A stretch of 64,000 nucleotides of DNA. It comes from Epiperipatus broadwayi (taxonomy: Eukaryota; Onychophora; Udeonychophora; Euonychophora; Peripatidae). The translations under genes and the position numbers were made by a program. Each line of letters opens with the position of its first letter. Within the stretch, counting starts at the first letter, position 1. The stretch is taken from positions 1,851,001 to 1,915,000 of the forward strand of contig JAQFVV010006337.1 of the NCBI GenBank assembly GCA_028023455.1, given 5' to 3'. This document shows positions 1-11,371 of this stretch, in pieces. The notes under the pieces are model-generated. The model was not told the origin of the DNA. It ran no database searches and saw only the letters and a program-made list of their open reading frames with translations.

Positions 1-780
1 AGCAAAATATGTATAACAGATTTTATTGCTTCAGTATACATTTTATATTTTGTAAATGAACGAGCTTTAACAAAGGACTATTATAAAATTTAGCCTGAGT
101 AATCACTTATATATTTATTTTTATATGTAAATTTCCACACTATTATGTTATCGTAAATATGTGTGCATGAATAAATATTAATGTTTGCTTTATTATTTGG
201 TCTATTTTCTCTCTCTTGTCACTGCATCATCATTTATTTAAAGATATAAATGTTTATATGTATTAAGTTAATATGCTGGACCCCTGATTAAGAGTAGGAG
301 CTAGCTTGGGATATTTCAAGTGCTGGATTGTATGCCTGTCATCCAAAGCATGCTGGCTATATAACATATGCTTGACTGGTGCCCGAGTTTGAGTCTCAAA
401 CAAATTAAATGCTTTGGATGGCAACACTTTGTTCCAGAAATCAAGGTGGGCAATAGTCAGGAAATGTGATCATGATATGCTTTATATATAGCCTGATTTG
501 ACTGTGGATATCATTGATGACTATGCTATCAAAGATATTTTTCCCAACTCCTTGAAATGCCAGTCTGTTCCAATAAGATTTAGAGATATTAAAGTAAATG
601 TTAAAAACTTTTTAAAATTTAAAGCCAAAAGATGTTAAAGATATTCAAACCTAGCAAGAATGAGAATTTATTCAGAGGGACTTGATACAATATATTAAAC
701 TTCTTCAATTTCAAATTGAAAACAAAGAGTCTTCCTGGTATCCATATACAATCCATAAACCAATATATCAAATATACCTC
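1..780. other. AT-rich noncoding stretch, no gene seen
   Basis: No reading frame or splice-bounded exon is recognisable here. The last coding exon of PAN3, expected downstream of the exon at 8545-8683 on the minus strand, was looked for and not found, so it probably lies below position 1. The only structured part is a decayed hammerhead-repeat relic near 287-480, listed separately. Confidence 0.6.
287..480 (+). repeat. Very decayed relic of hammerhead repeat family B
   Basis: Three landmarks of family B occur in the same order and at similar spacing. A core-like CTGATTA at about 287 is followed by CTAGCTTGGGATATT near 300. Roughly 150 bases further on is GGAAATGTGATCATGATATGC-like sequence near 460; the intact family B copy has GGAAATGTGATCATGTGATG about 140 bases after its own GGGGATATTGG. 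A 12-bp inverted repeat (CATCCAAAGCAT / ATGCTTTGGATG) also lies between about 340 and 421. The hammerhead core is destroyed. Assignment rests on eye alignment only. Confidence 0.3.
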
Positions 781-902
781 TTTCATAAATGGTGTTTACA
801 TACTATAATTTAAAAAAAAAATTATTAACAAAGTTTACATAGTTTCATGATGCTGTTTTCATACATGGTATACTGCATAGCTGATTGCAAAAGTTCATAA
901 GA

Positions 903-2000
903 TCAAATGCTTGGTAGATCAATCCTGGACCAAGTCTCTTTGTATAACAATTCTGGTGCAAGCAGCTGGTCCCTGGCACTTATGCTCTTGACAAGACCTA
1001 TAAAGGTCTCTATGACTGAAGAGCCTGAATGACCGAAAACACATTTGCATCTGGTCAACCAGACTGCAAAGGTAAGGAAAACAGAGTATCTGATATGAGA
1101 AAAAATTCCTGTCTGGATGGCATTCTGGATATTTAATGCTTGTCTGATGTCAGATGTAACTTTCTCTGTGATGAAGGTTCTGATTTGGGAAAGAAACAGA
1201 CAATTATAAAGTAAATGCTGGATGGTTTCATTGGCAGTATTACATAGCTGGCATTGAGGATGGATTTTGGTGAACCCTCTTTTCCATACTAAAAATGGTT
1301 AGTGGGTCAGGGTGAGATGTTGAGCTTTAAGATAAAGTTTATGTATTTTGGTTCAACAAACGAGTTCTTCAATTTTTTTAACAATGATTTATTGTCTATG
1401 GTCAATGTGGTCAGGAGGGCAGTCTGGTTTTAAAATCTGAGGTTATAGGCCTGCCAATGGGTTGTTTTACCTTCAAGGGAGGTTTTAGATAGATTTGTCA
1501 GCTTGGTGACATGTGACTAAATAATTGTGGCCCATCTGCTAGCAAAAGGTGGCGGTCTGTCTGTAGGTTCCACTGGAATGGCTAGGTTTAGTTCCGGCTG
1601 TTTTAAGTGAATTGTATGTAGAACTGCAATTGCCTTCTATAGATAGATTGTTGAAACAGAATGCAATCCAAGTCCATTTAACTCTCTGGGCATCTGCATC
1701 TTACAGAAGCTGATGGCAACAATCTTTCCATTCCACATGAGCTTTGAACACAGTGAGTTCATTGATGACTGAAATGCTTGAGTATGTTTAATTATGGGTA
1801 GATAATAATTCAATCTCGGAAACACCAGCATGTTTAGAAGGGCTACTTTGCCCGGCAGGGAAAGTGAGATTCGGGATAAAGATCGAACCACTGGAGTGTT
1901 GGATGTCTTTTGCCATAGCAAGTCTGGACTTGGCCATAGGAAAACCGAGGAAGAGCTGCAGCTCAGCTGTAAAGACTGATGGAATCACTGTGCCAGTGCT
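903..2000 (-). pseudogene. LINE copy 1 ORF2 C-terminal region with zinc motif
   Basis: The stretch continues the reverse transcriptase through the thumb (LSLPGKVALLNMLV, then YYLPIIKHTQAF at about 1790-1900) to a C-terminal zinc-type motif at about 1200-1255. There the minus strand reads CQLCNTANETIQHLLYNC, a C-x2-C-x7-H-x4-C spacing. It ends ...SRIDLPSI before TGA. Copies at 35327-36388 (CPTCHRLDETFEHIILTC) and about 19495-19545 (CGLCHMDEETLQH) keep the same motif, which supports real homology. Several frameshifts make this a pseudogene. The segment presumably helped bind template RNA, as proposed for similar LINE C-termini. Confidence 0.75.
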
Positions 2001-2058
2001 GATTTTCCACATGGAGGACTTGCTATAGTTGATGTTCAGATTTAGTTTCTTTGAATAT

Positions 2059-2800
2059 TTATCCAATGATTTGTGTGAGTGTTGGAAAGTGGGTTTTATC
2101 AGGGAGGAAGATGGTGATGTCATCAACATAGGCTATATGTTGTACATGATGTTTCAGGGCTGGCATAAAGATTCCAGGGAGTCTGCGCTCTATCTCTCTG
2201 AGCATAGGATTTATATAGGTGATAAAGCAGAGAGTGGTGAGTGGAGATCCCTGGGGAATGGAAAGATGAGGTCTGAAACCATTGGACAGTCTTCCATCCA
2301 GTGATGTAAAGATAGATCTGTTCAAAAGCAGATTACCAATAATTCTGGCATAGATGCCAGGGAGTTGATAGTCAAAAAGAGTCTGGAGTAGGACAGAAAG
2401 CCAAGGCAAAGTCAAGTTGAATGACTATAGGCTTGGATTTTCTGTGCAGTCTGAGGTGTTCTACTAGAAGAAAATGCTGTACAGCATCCATGGTGGAAGA
2501 GCCCTTACATGCAAATTGATATGGCATGATGTTTGTGTAGAGTTGATCTTGGATTTTGTCTTTAACTATGGCCTCAATGATCTTGATTAGGAGGGGAATC
2601 ATGGAAATGGGCCTTATGTTAAAAAGGGTAAAGGGATTGATGGGCTTTTTAGGAAAGGAACAAGGGCCACAGGGTACAGGTCTGGGATATTTTAAAACTC
2701 TCCTGCCAGAACATCTATCATCTGCAGTACAATGGGGACTGAGACATTTCTCAGGTGGATGAGTACAAATCTTGGAATTCCGTGGAGTCCCAGTGAACAC
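2059..2800 (-). pseudogene. LINE copy 1 reverse transcriptase fingers and palm (broken)
   Basis: The minus strand encodes NIRPISMIPLLIKIIEAIV (RT motif 1), a KGSSTMDAV segment, IVIQLDFALAF (motif A, with the catalytic Asp), LSIPQGSPL (motif B, the PQGS turn) and IAYVDDITIFLP (motif C, YVDD catalytic pair). The frame shifts between motifs A and B, near 2400. The enzyme would copy element RNA at a nicked target (target-primed reverse transcription). Motif C is YMDD in the copy at 36437-37085 and YVDD here. An adjoining minus-strand stretch, 2751-3203, is the linker to the endonuclease and has no clear motif. Confidence 0.82.
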
Positions 2801-3159
2801 TCTCAGGATAGGCCATGAGCTTTTGGATTATCTGATTTTCACTGATGTCATGAGCAACCCCATCTTCCAAGTGATTCCAGATGTTTCCAACCTCAAATTT
2901 ATAATTCTGTAGCCTGCCCTCAAAGTGCTCATGAATCTTTGCAAACATTGCTGGGCCACTGAGGCAACCCTGATCAATTGACAATGAAGTAGGTGTGGGT
3001 CTGGTCACTGAACCAATTTCCCAGCAAATGTAGCTGCAGGTCCAGCTATGCTGGTTGGCCAAGAAGACTTTGGACCTTTTAGTAGCAATGTAATGCGTGA
3101 GGACCTTTTGTTTGCTATGGTATTGAGTTTTTAGCTCCAAAATATCTTGGAAAAGAATG

Positions 3160-3925
3160 TCAATATGGTGTAGAGATTTTAACCTGTTGTTTATGGCATC
3201 CAAATCTTTTTAATAATTGATTTGGACCTTTGGTTTTCTTTGTGTACACATCTATAAGTGAGCTCAATATACCGGTGAAAGTTGACCAAGCCTGTAGTGG
3301 AGGCAAGGTAAGAATTTTGATTTTTTGGAACAAGACATAGGCTTCAGAGAATATGAGTTTCGGAGTAGCTGCTTTATTGAGTAGTCTAATGGTAGGTGTA
3401 TAATCTATATGAACTGTGGTGGTGGGATCTATGTGAAGTGAAAGTAAAAGAGCCAAATGATCAGTGAAGGGAACCAATTGAAGCTTGGCGCATATTTCAA
3501 AGTAAAGTTCGGGTGAATAATAGAGGTCAATTAGAGATTTCTTTTGCAGTGTGTAGAATGAGAAGAATCCAGAAGGGAAACCCCCTCTCCACACAACAGG
3601 ACTCTATTGATTAAATGAAGATATTTTTTGCTGAAGTTATCGTAACTCATGTTGAAGTCACCAAAGAAACTATAGGGGAGGCATCTGAAGAGAGAAGAGA
3701 ATTGATTTTATTGATTACTACTTGTGATGAATAAGAATCATCTCTGATGTACAAGTAAATGATATTTATTGCCATATTTCCAAAAGTGATCTTAATGACT
3801 AATAGATCATTGCTAAGGTGTAATGTTCTGAAAGAGCTGTAGGTCAGGTTCTTATTGATTAAAAAAGCAACTCCAAAAGATGTTGTGTTTGAGGATACAT
3901 AATGAAATAGACCATATTGTTGCAT
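3160..3925 (-). pseudogene. LINE copy 1 endonuclease domain (broken)
   Basis: Two minus-strand frames carry endonuclease-like sequence of the exonuclease-endonuclease-phosphatase fold. SFGVAFLINKNL lies near 3850. Near 3450-3550 are SLIDLYYSPEL and TDHLALLLSL, corresponding to the S-x-ID and SDH motifs that place the catalytic Asp and His. The same pair occurs in copy 2 as HQSLIDLMFY. The enzyme would nick chromosomal DNA to prime reverse transcription. The N-terminal part before 3925 is shifted out of frame, so the protein is not functional. Confidence 0.7.
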
Positions 3926-4149
3926 CAGTTGAGTTATTTGATAATTTGAGTTTATTATGTATTTTAGTTTTGGAAAGACAGACTATGTGGAGGTCTGTTT
4001 TGTCTAGCCATCTTTTAAGTGCGAAACATGGCCTAGAGAGTTAAAACCCCTTATAATTATTCTGGCCAATTTAATAAGCATGTTAAGTTGTTACAGAAAT
4101 TTGTAGGTTATGTTTACTAAGCTGTGATAAGTACATCACATAGAAGAGA

Positions 4150-5393
4150 TTATTGACATAAATTTTGATTTTCACTAAGTGGTTTGTCAGGGTCATGTGA
4201 CACAGTAGCCAGTTGAGTTGGAACAGGTATTTTGGAGCTTAAGTAGAGGTTGGAATTGTGTTTATCTTCATTGTGATCATTTTCAATAGCTATGTTTTGG
4301 GAAGAGCTGCTTTCTTGTGTGCTGAGTGATTGAACTAGTTTAGTTCTTTTTTCTTTTTTTTTTCTCAAGCTAGTAGCATGGCTTGCTGCTTGTTTGGTGT
4401 TTTTGTCATCATTGTCCGAGTCAGCCATAGATAAGTTGATCTCTACTGGCTGCGAGCTGGATGAGTCTTGGGTTTTTCTTTTGTTGTTTGAAATGGTATG
4501 TTCTTGTTGAGACTTCGTGACTAGAAGAGTTTGTTTTGTTGATAGTGGTTCACTGTCAGGAGCTTGTATTGGATAATCTTGCTTTGAGTGAGTTTTCAAT
4601 GCTTCTTGTATCTTCTGGGATGTCATGTTGATAGTTGATGTTTGTTGTTTTGGGTTCATATGGGTGATAGTGTGATTTTGTGTCTCCTGTTGTAGAATGG
4701 AAAGCCGGAGTTGTCTGGAAGGTGTGTAATCATTAGATGAGTTGGTTGAAGTGTGATGGTCCATTTCTCGATAGTTTGCCAAAGGTAAGACAATGTTGGA
4801 GTCTTCTATCTGCCCTTTTATGTGATCCTCTGTGTTAATGGATGAAGAATGTGATAGCTGAATTAAGTTTTGCATATTTTTTAAGCATTTATGATTTTTG
4901 CTTTTCCTACTGTTGCAGTCATCACAAATTCTGTTTGGGCAAGATTTTACCAGAGGTGATCGGTCTTGGGGTTGTATACCTTGAATAGCTGTATAAATTG
5001 GACATTTTTCCTCTTCCAGAGTTGAAGGAATATCTGATGGAGTGAAGCCTTGATTGAGCTTGAGATCTAGAAGACAGTGCTGTTGGATGGAAGCTCAATA
5101 TTTGCCCTTCTCTCTGTGAGGTACTTGAAACTAGTTAACACGGCATATCTAGTAAGCAGCCTCTGTAGATTAGTGTCAGTGAAGTTAAAGTAGCAGTTAT
5201 GTGCTATTCCATAGGCTGTTCTTGGTTTATTCATATCTATTTTGATGAGATATTGGTCTTTTAAGAACAGTTGTTGTCTTTTAAAGAGTTCTTTCTGTAG
5301 TAGATTCTGAAACTCAATAATGAAGTAGAGTCTGTTAGGATGGTGATAGACCCTGCAAATAGATTCTGTTAACTGAAGACTTTTAAGAAGCAT
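4150..5393 (-). pseudogene. LINE copy 1 ORF1 protein, central and C-terminal part
   Basis: The minus strand from 5393 encodes a compact domain (ESICRVYHHPNRLYFIIEF ... TSFKYLTERRANIELPSNS). LINE copy 2 has a clear paralogue at 16260-16661 (GIHRILSHPNNHYIAVEF ... NSFKYLPEEQTD), so this is a conserved ORF1 domain of about 110 residues, possibly RRM-like by pattern. It is followed by a cysteine-rich segment near 4890-4960 (CPNRICDDCNSRKSKNHKC), resembling a zinc knuckle, and then a low-complexity Ser/Thr/Gln/Asn-rich tail from 4875 to 4150. ORF1 proteins of this kind bind element RNA. A frame change separates the domain from the tail. Confidence 0.6.
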
Positions 5394-6644
5394 AAAGAAG
5401 TCATCTGTTGGAAAGGTAAATAACTGACAGAGGTCATTAGTGTGGTTAGAATCAATGTGTTATCGCTGTGGTAGTTGAGGAAAGAGTTAAACAACATTGA
5501 AGGAATTCTAGAATTAAATTCTTGGCTTATGGCTTCATAGTTGTTCATGTAGGACTGGGAAAGTTGGTATGGTTGTGTGTTGATCTCATCATTGATTAAC
5601 ATAAAGTTATCATCCTCAATGAAGTCCATAACATTGTGTTGAATGTCTTGCTAAGTTGCTTCTTGAATATGGGCTTTAGGTTTATTGTTTCCCAATACTG
5701 TAGCATAGCTTCGGTTTTTTGTTGGGTTGGAATTGACATTTGTATTTGATGTTGAAGGTTGAAAGCCTGTAGTATGATTAGCTGCTAAATTGTAGTCAGA
5801 GAACACGTTATTGTTTTGAAAATTGGTGTTAATGCATGAGAAATCTGTTTCAATAAAGTTTATTTCAGTCAGTGATACTAGCGATTTTTCAAAATTTATT
5901 ATTGGATCGAAATACGAATTGCGCATTTTGCTATTGGATTTTGAATCAAATTTTTCTCTTAAATTTTGTTTTACGGGTATAAAACCATTAGATTGTGGCT
6001 GGGACTGTGTATTTTTACTTATTTCTCCTTTATGGGCTTTTAATTTTGTTTGTAAAGTGATTTTTGTTTCATTTAAAGGTTCGTTACAGAAATCTATAGC
6101 TGCTACCGGTGACACGCCAACTTCATTTAAAAACTTTTCAAAACTTGTTGTGCCGAAATCTCCAAAATGTTTTTCTGCTAGATTTGGGCTATTTTTGGAC
6201 ATATGACATTGTTTTGGGTGTTTAATATGTGGGTTTTCAGGTGCATTGATAGGTTTAGATAGGTCTTGTGAGATATTAGTGAGAATTTCTAATTTTTTGA
6301 GATTTACGGTCAAATTTACCGTAACAACTTTTTGTATTTTAGAAGTCGCGGTCATGTTATTTTTGTTTGCATTCACAAAAGTTTCTTTTGATTGCTGAAT
6401 GCTTTTACTTTTTTTTTTTTTTATTAAGAAGGTCAAGGCCTTCCTGCTTTGTATCATCCGATTTAGAGTAATCTTGATAGCTTATATTATTTTTTTTTGC
6501 ATTAGGGCTTATGTTAAGCATGGAAATAGATTGCTTTACGTTAGTATCGCTGTGCGATCTTGTTAGCCAGGTTGACCTGACATTTTCCCTTTCTAGGAGA
6601 CTATAACTATGACTCATTTTTGTAAATAGAATATTATAACACAA
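5369..6644 (-). pseudogene. LINE copy 1 ORF1 N-terminal region
   Basis: Three minus-strand frames (6405-6644, 5651-6457 and 5369-5629) run in series through the 5' end of the element. They encode a hydrophilic, Asn/Ser/Lys-rich protein with no recognised domain. The 268-residue central frame is the longest intact piece of this copy. The order relative to the ORF1 domain at 5067-5393 suggests one original ORF1 broken by two frameshifts. No function can be given beyond a likely disordered N-terminal extension. Confidence 0.5.
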
Positions 6645-6799
6645 AAATAAAGCTTACCTGCTCGATGAGCAGCTTGGATTAAAAGACTTTTTTGATTTAA
6701 TATATTTAATAAACTTTTTAAAAGGATTAGATGTGAAGAGATCAGAGCAAATTGGTGCCATCTAGAGGAATAATACAATACTATAATTAACTTCTCTAC

Positions 6800-8040
6800 T
6801 TGAACAATATACTAAAAATTATTCCTTAAATTTCAATATGTCAAAATCAGCAGCCTGGAACATCCTGTCTGGGAAAAGGATTGCATCCCCTTTCACAGCA
6901 TCTCCTCATAAATTCCTTGGCTATCCAATATATCTTTCAGTCAATGAAATGAGAAACTGTATCCAGAAAAAGGTCTTAACTTCCATAGAAGACACTTTTA
7001 ATTTATTCTCTCAAGCTTATTCTATCAATCCATGTCAAAATCTTATTTATTAACCTGTTCATTTCCCCAAAAAGTACCTTCTATTCCTTATTATTAAATT
7101 CACTAAAGTATTTATTAAGAAAATAAATTCCCTATACACTAAATTTATCTGGGATAAGAGGGTTGTTGCTATTAGTATAAGAACATGCAAAAATCTTCAA
7201 AAATTAATGGGCTACCTGTTTTCAATCTACAAAGGGCAATAAATAAAATTGTAAAGATTCTTGACTTTTTACCTTATACTCAAAATTTCATACCTGTCAA
7301 CCTGACTGACACTCCATTACCAACCAATAGTAATTCTAGACAATTTATTCAAATCAATCATTCCTCTTACTCCTATAAATCATATAATATTTAAGAAAAA
7401 CATTTACTATTGGGATGCATACAACTTACTAAATAAAAATCAGAATGATAATATTATAAAACATATACTAAATTTCACAAATAAATATATTATTTGAAAA
7501 TTTAAACATTGGTATCTTGGACCTAAATATCTGGATTTCACATTTAATATAAACCTGAATTCACTGCCCACAAATAGTTTTTTGGCCATAAGATTTTCCA
7601 ATGCTAATATAGATGATTGTGCCATAGAGATGAAAAACTATTAAGCACATTCTCAGTGCCCTACAAACATATCGTACACTCATTAGCACAATTACATACC
7701 ATCACTCTCTTTCCCTTTCAGCCCTCATGTACAGAGGACTCTTCCCTAATATCAGAATATTTACTTTTATAATTTTCACTCTGTGGTTTCTGAGGTGCCA
7801 CTTTTGCTTTAATCCTACATCTAGTAAACTTTGCTCACTCTTTTATGGCAAATTGAGTAAAATTAAAATCAGAGATGAGGCTTTAACACCTACAGACATA
7901 TTTGCAGTGACCAGAGCTTGATAACATTTCCTGCACCCACAGTAGGTATTACACAACCAATATATTCCTTTTACAATAGCCAAGGTTTTATGTACCAATC
8001 TTGTAATGATGTCAGGTTGAATTTTAATTGTTTTTTATTG
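6800..8040 (+). mobile_element. 5'-truncated LINE fragment, same family, plus strand
   Basis: From about 6815 the plus strand encodes LNFNMSKSAAWNILSGK followed by FLGYPIY, equivalent to the RT thumb start in copy 1 (NYSKSSMWKISTG ... FLGFPMA) and copy 4 (MGFPIYKSQLAMSK). It continues through a degraded C-terminus to KLSKIKIRDEALTP near 7850-7900, which matches the end of copy 4 (TLRKTQSKDKILSTK). It is truncated just after the RT catalytic motif, as expected from incomplete target-primed reverse transcription. It lies about 150 bp from copy 1 in opposite orientation. Confidence 0.7.
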
Positions 8041-8544
8041 ATGAGTTACCTATAAACAAAAATGTATGTCTCATTGTTTCATGTAGTGGAATCTCATTGC
8101 AACTAATATGACAATAAACTTTTTTTTAAATAAATATTTTAAAGCAATCAATTAAAAGATAATAATTTGAGGTGACAGGGAACATCCTGGTAAAACGTCT
8201 ACCTACAAATTAAATTTATTTCTGGTTAGACAACTACCCAAAAAAATGTTGTGGAGACATTTTAAAAAAATGTAAATAGTCATTTCATGTGAAAAACTTA
8301 GTATTTCAAAATATCCTGTTAATAATTCACTAATGAGGCTAAAGTTGCTCAATTAAAATGATTGGATAAGCTATATTAAATATATAAAAATCATATTAAC
8401 TCAAAATGCTTCTCATATCAAAAATTATTTTATATAATTAAAAACCCAACAAAAAACAATAAATTCATAGTAATTCAGAAAAAATAATAATAATAACAAT
8501 AATGCTTATAAAATTAATAAAAGAAATAAAAAAAACTACATTAC
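8041..8544. other. PAN3 intron sequence, no gene seen
   Basis: AT-rich sequence immediately downstream of the PAN3 exon on the minus strand. It begins with the splice donor at 8543-8544 (GT on minus). No coding sequence resembling the expected final PAN3 segment was found. Short A-rich and TAA-type runs occur at about 8460-8530. Confidence 0.55.
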
Positions 8545-8683
8545 CTTATTTAAACACTGAACTATATGTGCCATATCAATCCATGGCCTTCCATCTTCTG
8601 TAACTTGATGAAATAAATAGTCTCTAAATAACTTCAGCAAATACCGGTCTCCTGTTTCTGACCATTGTGGATCCATATTAAAT
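8545..8683 (-). CDS. PAN3: Internal exon of PAN3 (poly(A)-nuclease deadenylation complex subunit)
   Basis: The minus strand between an AG acceptor (8684-8685) and a GT donor (8543-8544, followed by AATG) encodes 46 uninterrupted residues starting [20 protein letters not shown] and ending [13 protein letters not shown]. This matches the C-terminal (knob/CK) domain of PAN3, where animal orthologues carry [21 protein letters not shown] and then PWIDxxHIxxCLNKLDAG. PAN3 is the pseudokinase partner that recruits the PAN2 nuclease to poly(A)-binding protein and starts mRNA poly(A) shortening in the cytoplasm. The exon is 139 bp, beginning with one base that completes a split codon and ending in phase 0. 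The ATG inside it is an internal methionine, not the start. The gene reads leftwards. The following exon is not in the window, and the preceding ones were not found among the repeats to the right, so this gene contains large TE-filled introns. Confidence 0.93.
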
Positions 8684-10490
8684 CTATTATTATATATAAA
8701 TAATAAATAATGTTCTCACAAAGAAAAAAAATAAGAAAAATTTAAATAAACAGACATATATTAAAAGGCTTCTTTTTTTATTTTTATTTTACTAATCTAA
8801 ATATCTATTGTCTATTTAAAAATAAATATCACTTAAGATAATGTCAATATATTTTATAAGTATTTTTATTAGTCCTACAATCTGACAAACCAATATCTGT
8901 AAAAGAAGAGGCAAAATCATTGGCATAGTCAACAGGTGTCACTTTTCACACATGATTCAGGCTATATTGTAATCAATTTATGACAATCTATACCATTCAA
9001 AGCAACTGAAATTTTTTATTATAAGATACCGCAATTTAATATCAATATTCTTCTAAATGTAATTATACGTAATTTTCCTTAAGAGAAATATATATTGCTT
9101 ATTAAAAAGGTATTTCATTATTTAATATAGTTAAATAAAAATAAAATAATATTGTAGCCAATATACATATATACACAGTGAGTGTGCAATTAAATATATA
9201 TATATAAACAGCGGTAAAGAATGTACTAACAATTATATAATAGCGATACTACCAATTTAATATTATTGACTATTACTTCTGTATAATAAATATTATTTCT
9301 AATATTTAATCCTAAACAAAGTCCATCAATTGCTATGAGTAAAATCAAATAGCTCAATGAGCATAGCAATGTATAAATGTATGTTTCAGAATATGGGTAT
9401 ATGCACATATATATATAGTATTTCTTTAAATTTAACAAAATGAACAGAAATATATTTGCAATGCCAAACATAGTCCTTGATAACAGTATCAATTTTTGGA
9501 AATTAACATTAAATGGCATCAGGAGACACAGCTGCAAGCAAGCATGGCTGCAGTCAGATCATTTGCCTCTAGTCATGACAACTCCTAATAAAAACCACTG
9601 GGTGGTAAAGCTCCTTCAAAAATAGAGGGATTTTGCTGAGCTTTTAGTCTTGATTGAGAAATTTGCTACTACCATCCCCCAATGATTCTTTAACAGGACG
9701 TAGTCCAAACAATCTAAATAAAAGAGGGAAGGCAGGTATAAATTTAAAAATTAAAAGGAGCAAATCACATTAATTTTTCACTATTAAAATTCATCTCTAG
9801 AAATATAACAGAAGGTGTTCAGACATTATCCCTTGAGCAATTGTTCCACCAGCATTCTACATTAACACTATTTCTCTTAGCAGTCAATCCTAAGTAAAAC
9901 TACCAGCTTTAAAAACCGATTCTGTCAAATCTGATCAATTGCTTCAATTAAAACAACAAATGGATACAATGCAAAATATTTCTTATTGATTATAATTTAG
10001 ACCAAGATGTCTTATTTAATACAAATTGATTTTAATAACAAGTAACAAACAAAATCTTAGTCTTGTGTGTGTGTATATATATATGTATGTGAAAGCGCAT
10101 GAGATTACATACAAATATATATATGCATAAGAGATTAAATATTTTAGGTCTTCCAAAAATAGGTTAAAGATCCCTTCTAAGTTCATTTAAAATAAAAATA
10201 AAACATGAATTTCATTATCAACAATAGTTTTCTGCCAAAAAGAAAATCCTTTGCATCATTCTAGAACGCTTTTTCCTTGATTTTCTTTACCCTATTACTC
10301 TTAAAACTCTTCACAACTATCTCTTATCTAAAAATCTTAAAAACAATCTCTTTCTTTACCTAATGTTCTGTTTTTTATTCTTCTTAATCACATATAGTGT
10401 TTTAATTTAACGACATTGCAAATCAATTCATCACTAACTTTTTAAATACTATCAGTAATTAACAATTAACATTAGGTCATTTGTGATAAT
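8684..10490. other. Intron-like AT-rich DNA, no gene seen
   Basis: Upstream of the PAN3 exon on the minus strand, so probably PAN3 intron. It holds short TA and TG runs (9185-9205, 10068-10100) and no conserved protein pattern. A short plus-strand frame at 9440-9625 and a minus-strand hydrophobic frame at 9226-9537 overlap and show no homology that can be recognised. Confidence 0.5.
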
Positions 10491-11040
10491 ATCTTGAACT
10501 ATTTCCATCGTCTATCATTAATTGTTGAATGATTAGAAAATTTTAAACTTCATTTAAACTTTTCAAATACAAACAACTTGTTAGTAATAACACACAAACA
10601 AACAACACAAATTAGTAATTACACAATGCTTCAAGGAGTATTATTCTCCACTCTTCTTCAAGTATTGCTATCCTGATCAGTGACAATATTAGCATAGGAG
10701 TTGAACTTACACCTTTAGATTCGAAATAATGAATTTTAAGGCAAGGCTCTAACCAAATGAGCTATTCTGTCAAATGCAACAAATAATAAAAATTTCATAA
10801 TAGTTATCTATGAGGGTTGGTTCAAATCCTCCTGAGTCAGAATAGCTCATTTGGTTATAGTGTTGCCTTAAAATTTGATATTCAAGAATCTAAAGGTATA
10901 AGTTCAACTGCTATACTAATATTGTTTCTGATCATATTCACCTGAAGAAGAGTGAAGAATAATACTACTCAAAATGTTATGTAATTACTAACCTACTATG
11001 CCTATTTGTGTTTGTTTGTATTTGAAAAGTTTATTCTTCA
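10490..11040. mobile_element. Inverted pair of tRNA-headed PLE-terminal repeats without coding part
   Basis: A minus-strand copy (about 10490-10790) and a plus-strand copy (about 10815-11035) of the repeat that ends the Penelope-like elements at 53 and 63 kb face away from each other. Each holds a tRNA-like head. In the minus copy, box-B-like bases lie at 10697-10707 and box-A-like at 10753-10764. In the plus copy the boxes are TAGCTCATTTGG at 10843-10854 and AGTTCAACTGC at 10901-10911. A hammerhead-like core follows (CTGAAGAAG ... ACTACTCAAAAT near 10945-10985), then the conserved GTAATTACTAAC block. No PLE protein lies between them. This may be a collapsed PLE or a SINE-like derivative. Confidence 0.65.
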
Positions 11041-11263
11041 AAATAACTTTATTAGGTCTAATATATGTTTACAGATATAGTAGGTAAAAAAAAAAAAAGG
11101 AGGTTATATTTAAAACTTTAATAAGCAACCTACAGTTAACTCAAAATAATATAGTGACACATGGTAATAATTAGACATGTATACACATCATATCTTAGAT
11201 AAGTGGATCTTAACTTGGAAACTGAAACAGTGGTTCCGAGTCTCCTTGTACAAGAATTTTATT

Positions 11264-11371
11264 GCAAGAGTTCTATCTATGTCCTTTAGTTTTTTTAATT
11301 GCTTGAAGGAAAAAATAGCAAGAGTTCTATCTCTGTCTTTTAGTTTTTTAATTGCTTGAAGGAAAAAAATA
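11264..11371 (-). repeat. 54-bp tandem duplication in LINE copy 2
   Basis: GCAAGAGTTCTATCT begins at 11264 and again at 11318, giving two units of 54 bp (18 codons, in frame) in the ORF2 C-terminus. The repeated peptide is roughly KQLKKLKDRDRTLAI. Confidence 0.9.

Larger units (their letters stand above)
780..6650 (-). mobile_element. LINE copy 1 (L1/Tx1-like non-LTR retrotransposon), nearly full length but decayed
   Basis: Reading the minus strand from 6650 down to about 780 gives the order expected of a two-ORF LINE: a 5' ORF with a nucleic-acid-binding ORF1 protein, then an apurinic-type endonuclease, reverse transcriptase and a C-terminal CCHC-like zinc segment. Each domain is visible but split by frameshifts and stops. 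ORF2 ends at the TGA at 903-905. The C-terminal zinc motif and the overall layout resemble the L1/Tx1 side of the LINE tree; the clade is not settled. Four other copies of the same family occur in this window (6800-8040, 11188-19130, 19303-19860, 35200-37085), so the family is or was abundant. Confidence 0.85.

Noticed and set aside
2029-2304. Plus-strand frames over LINE copy 1
   Set aside because: Antisense shadows of the RT region with no motifs.
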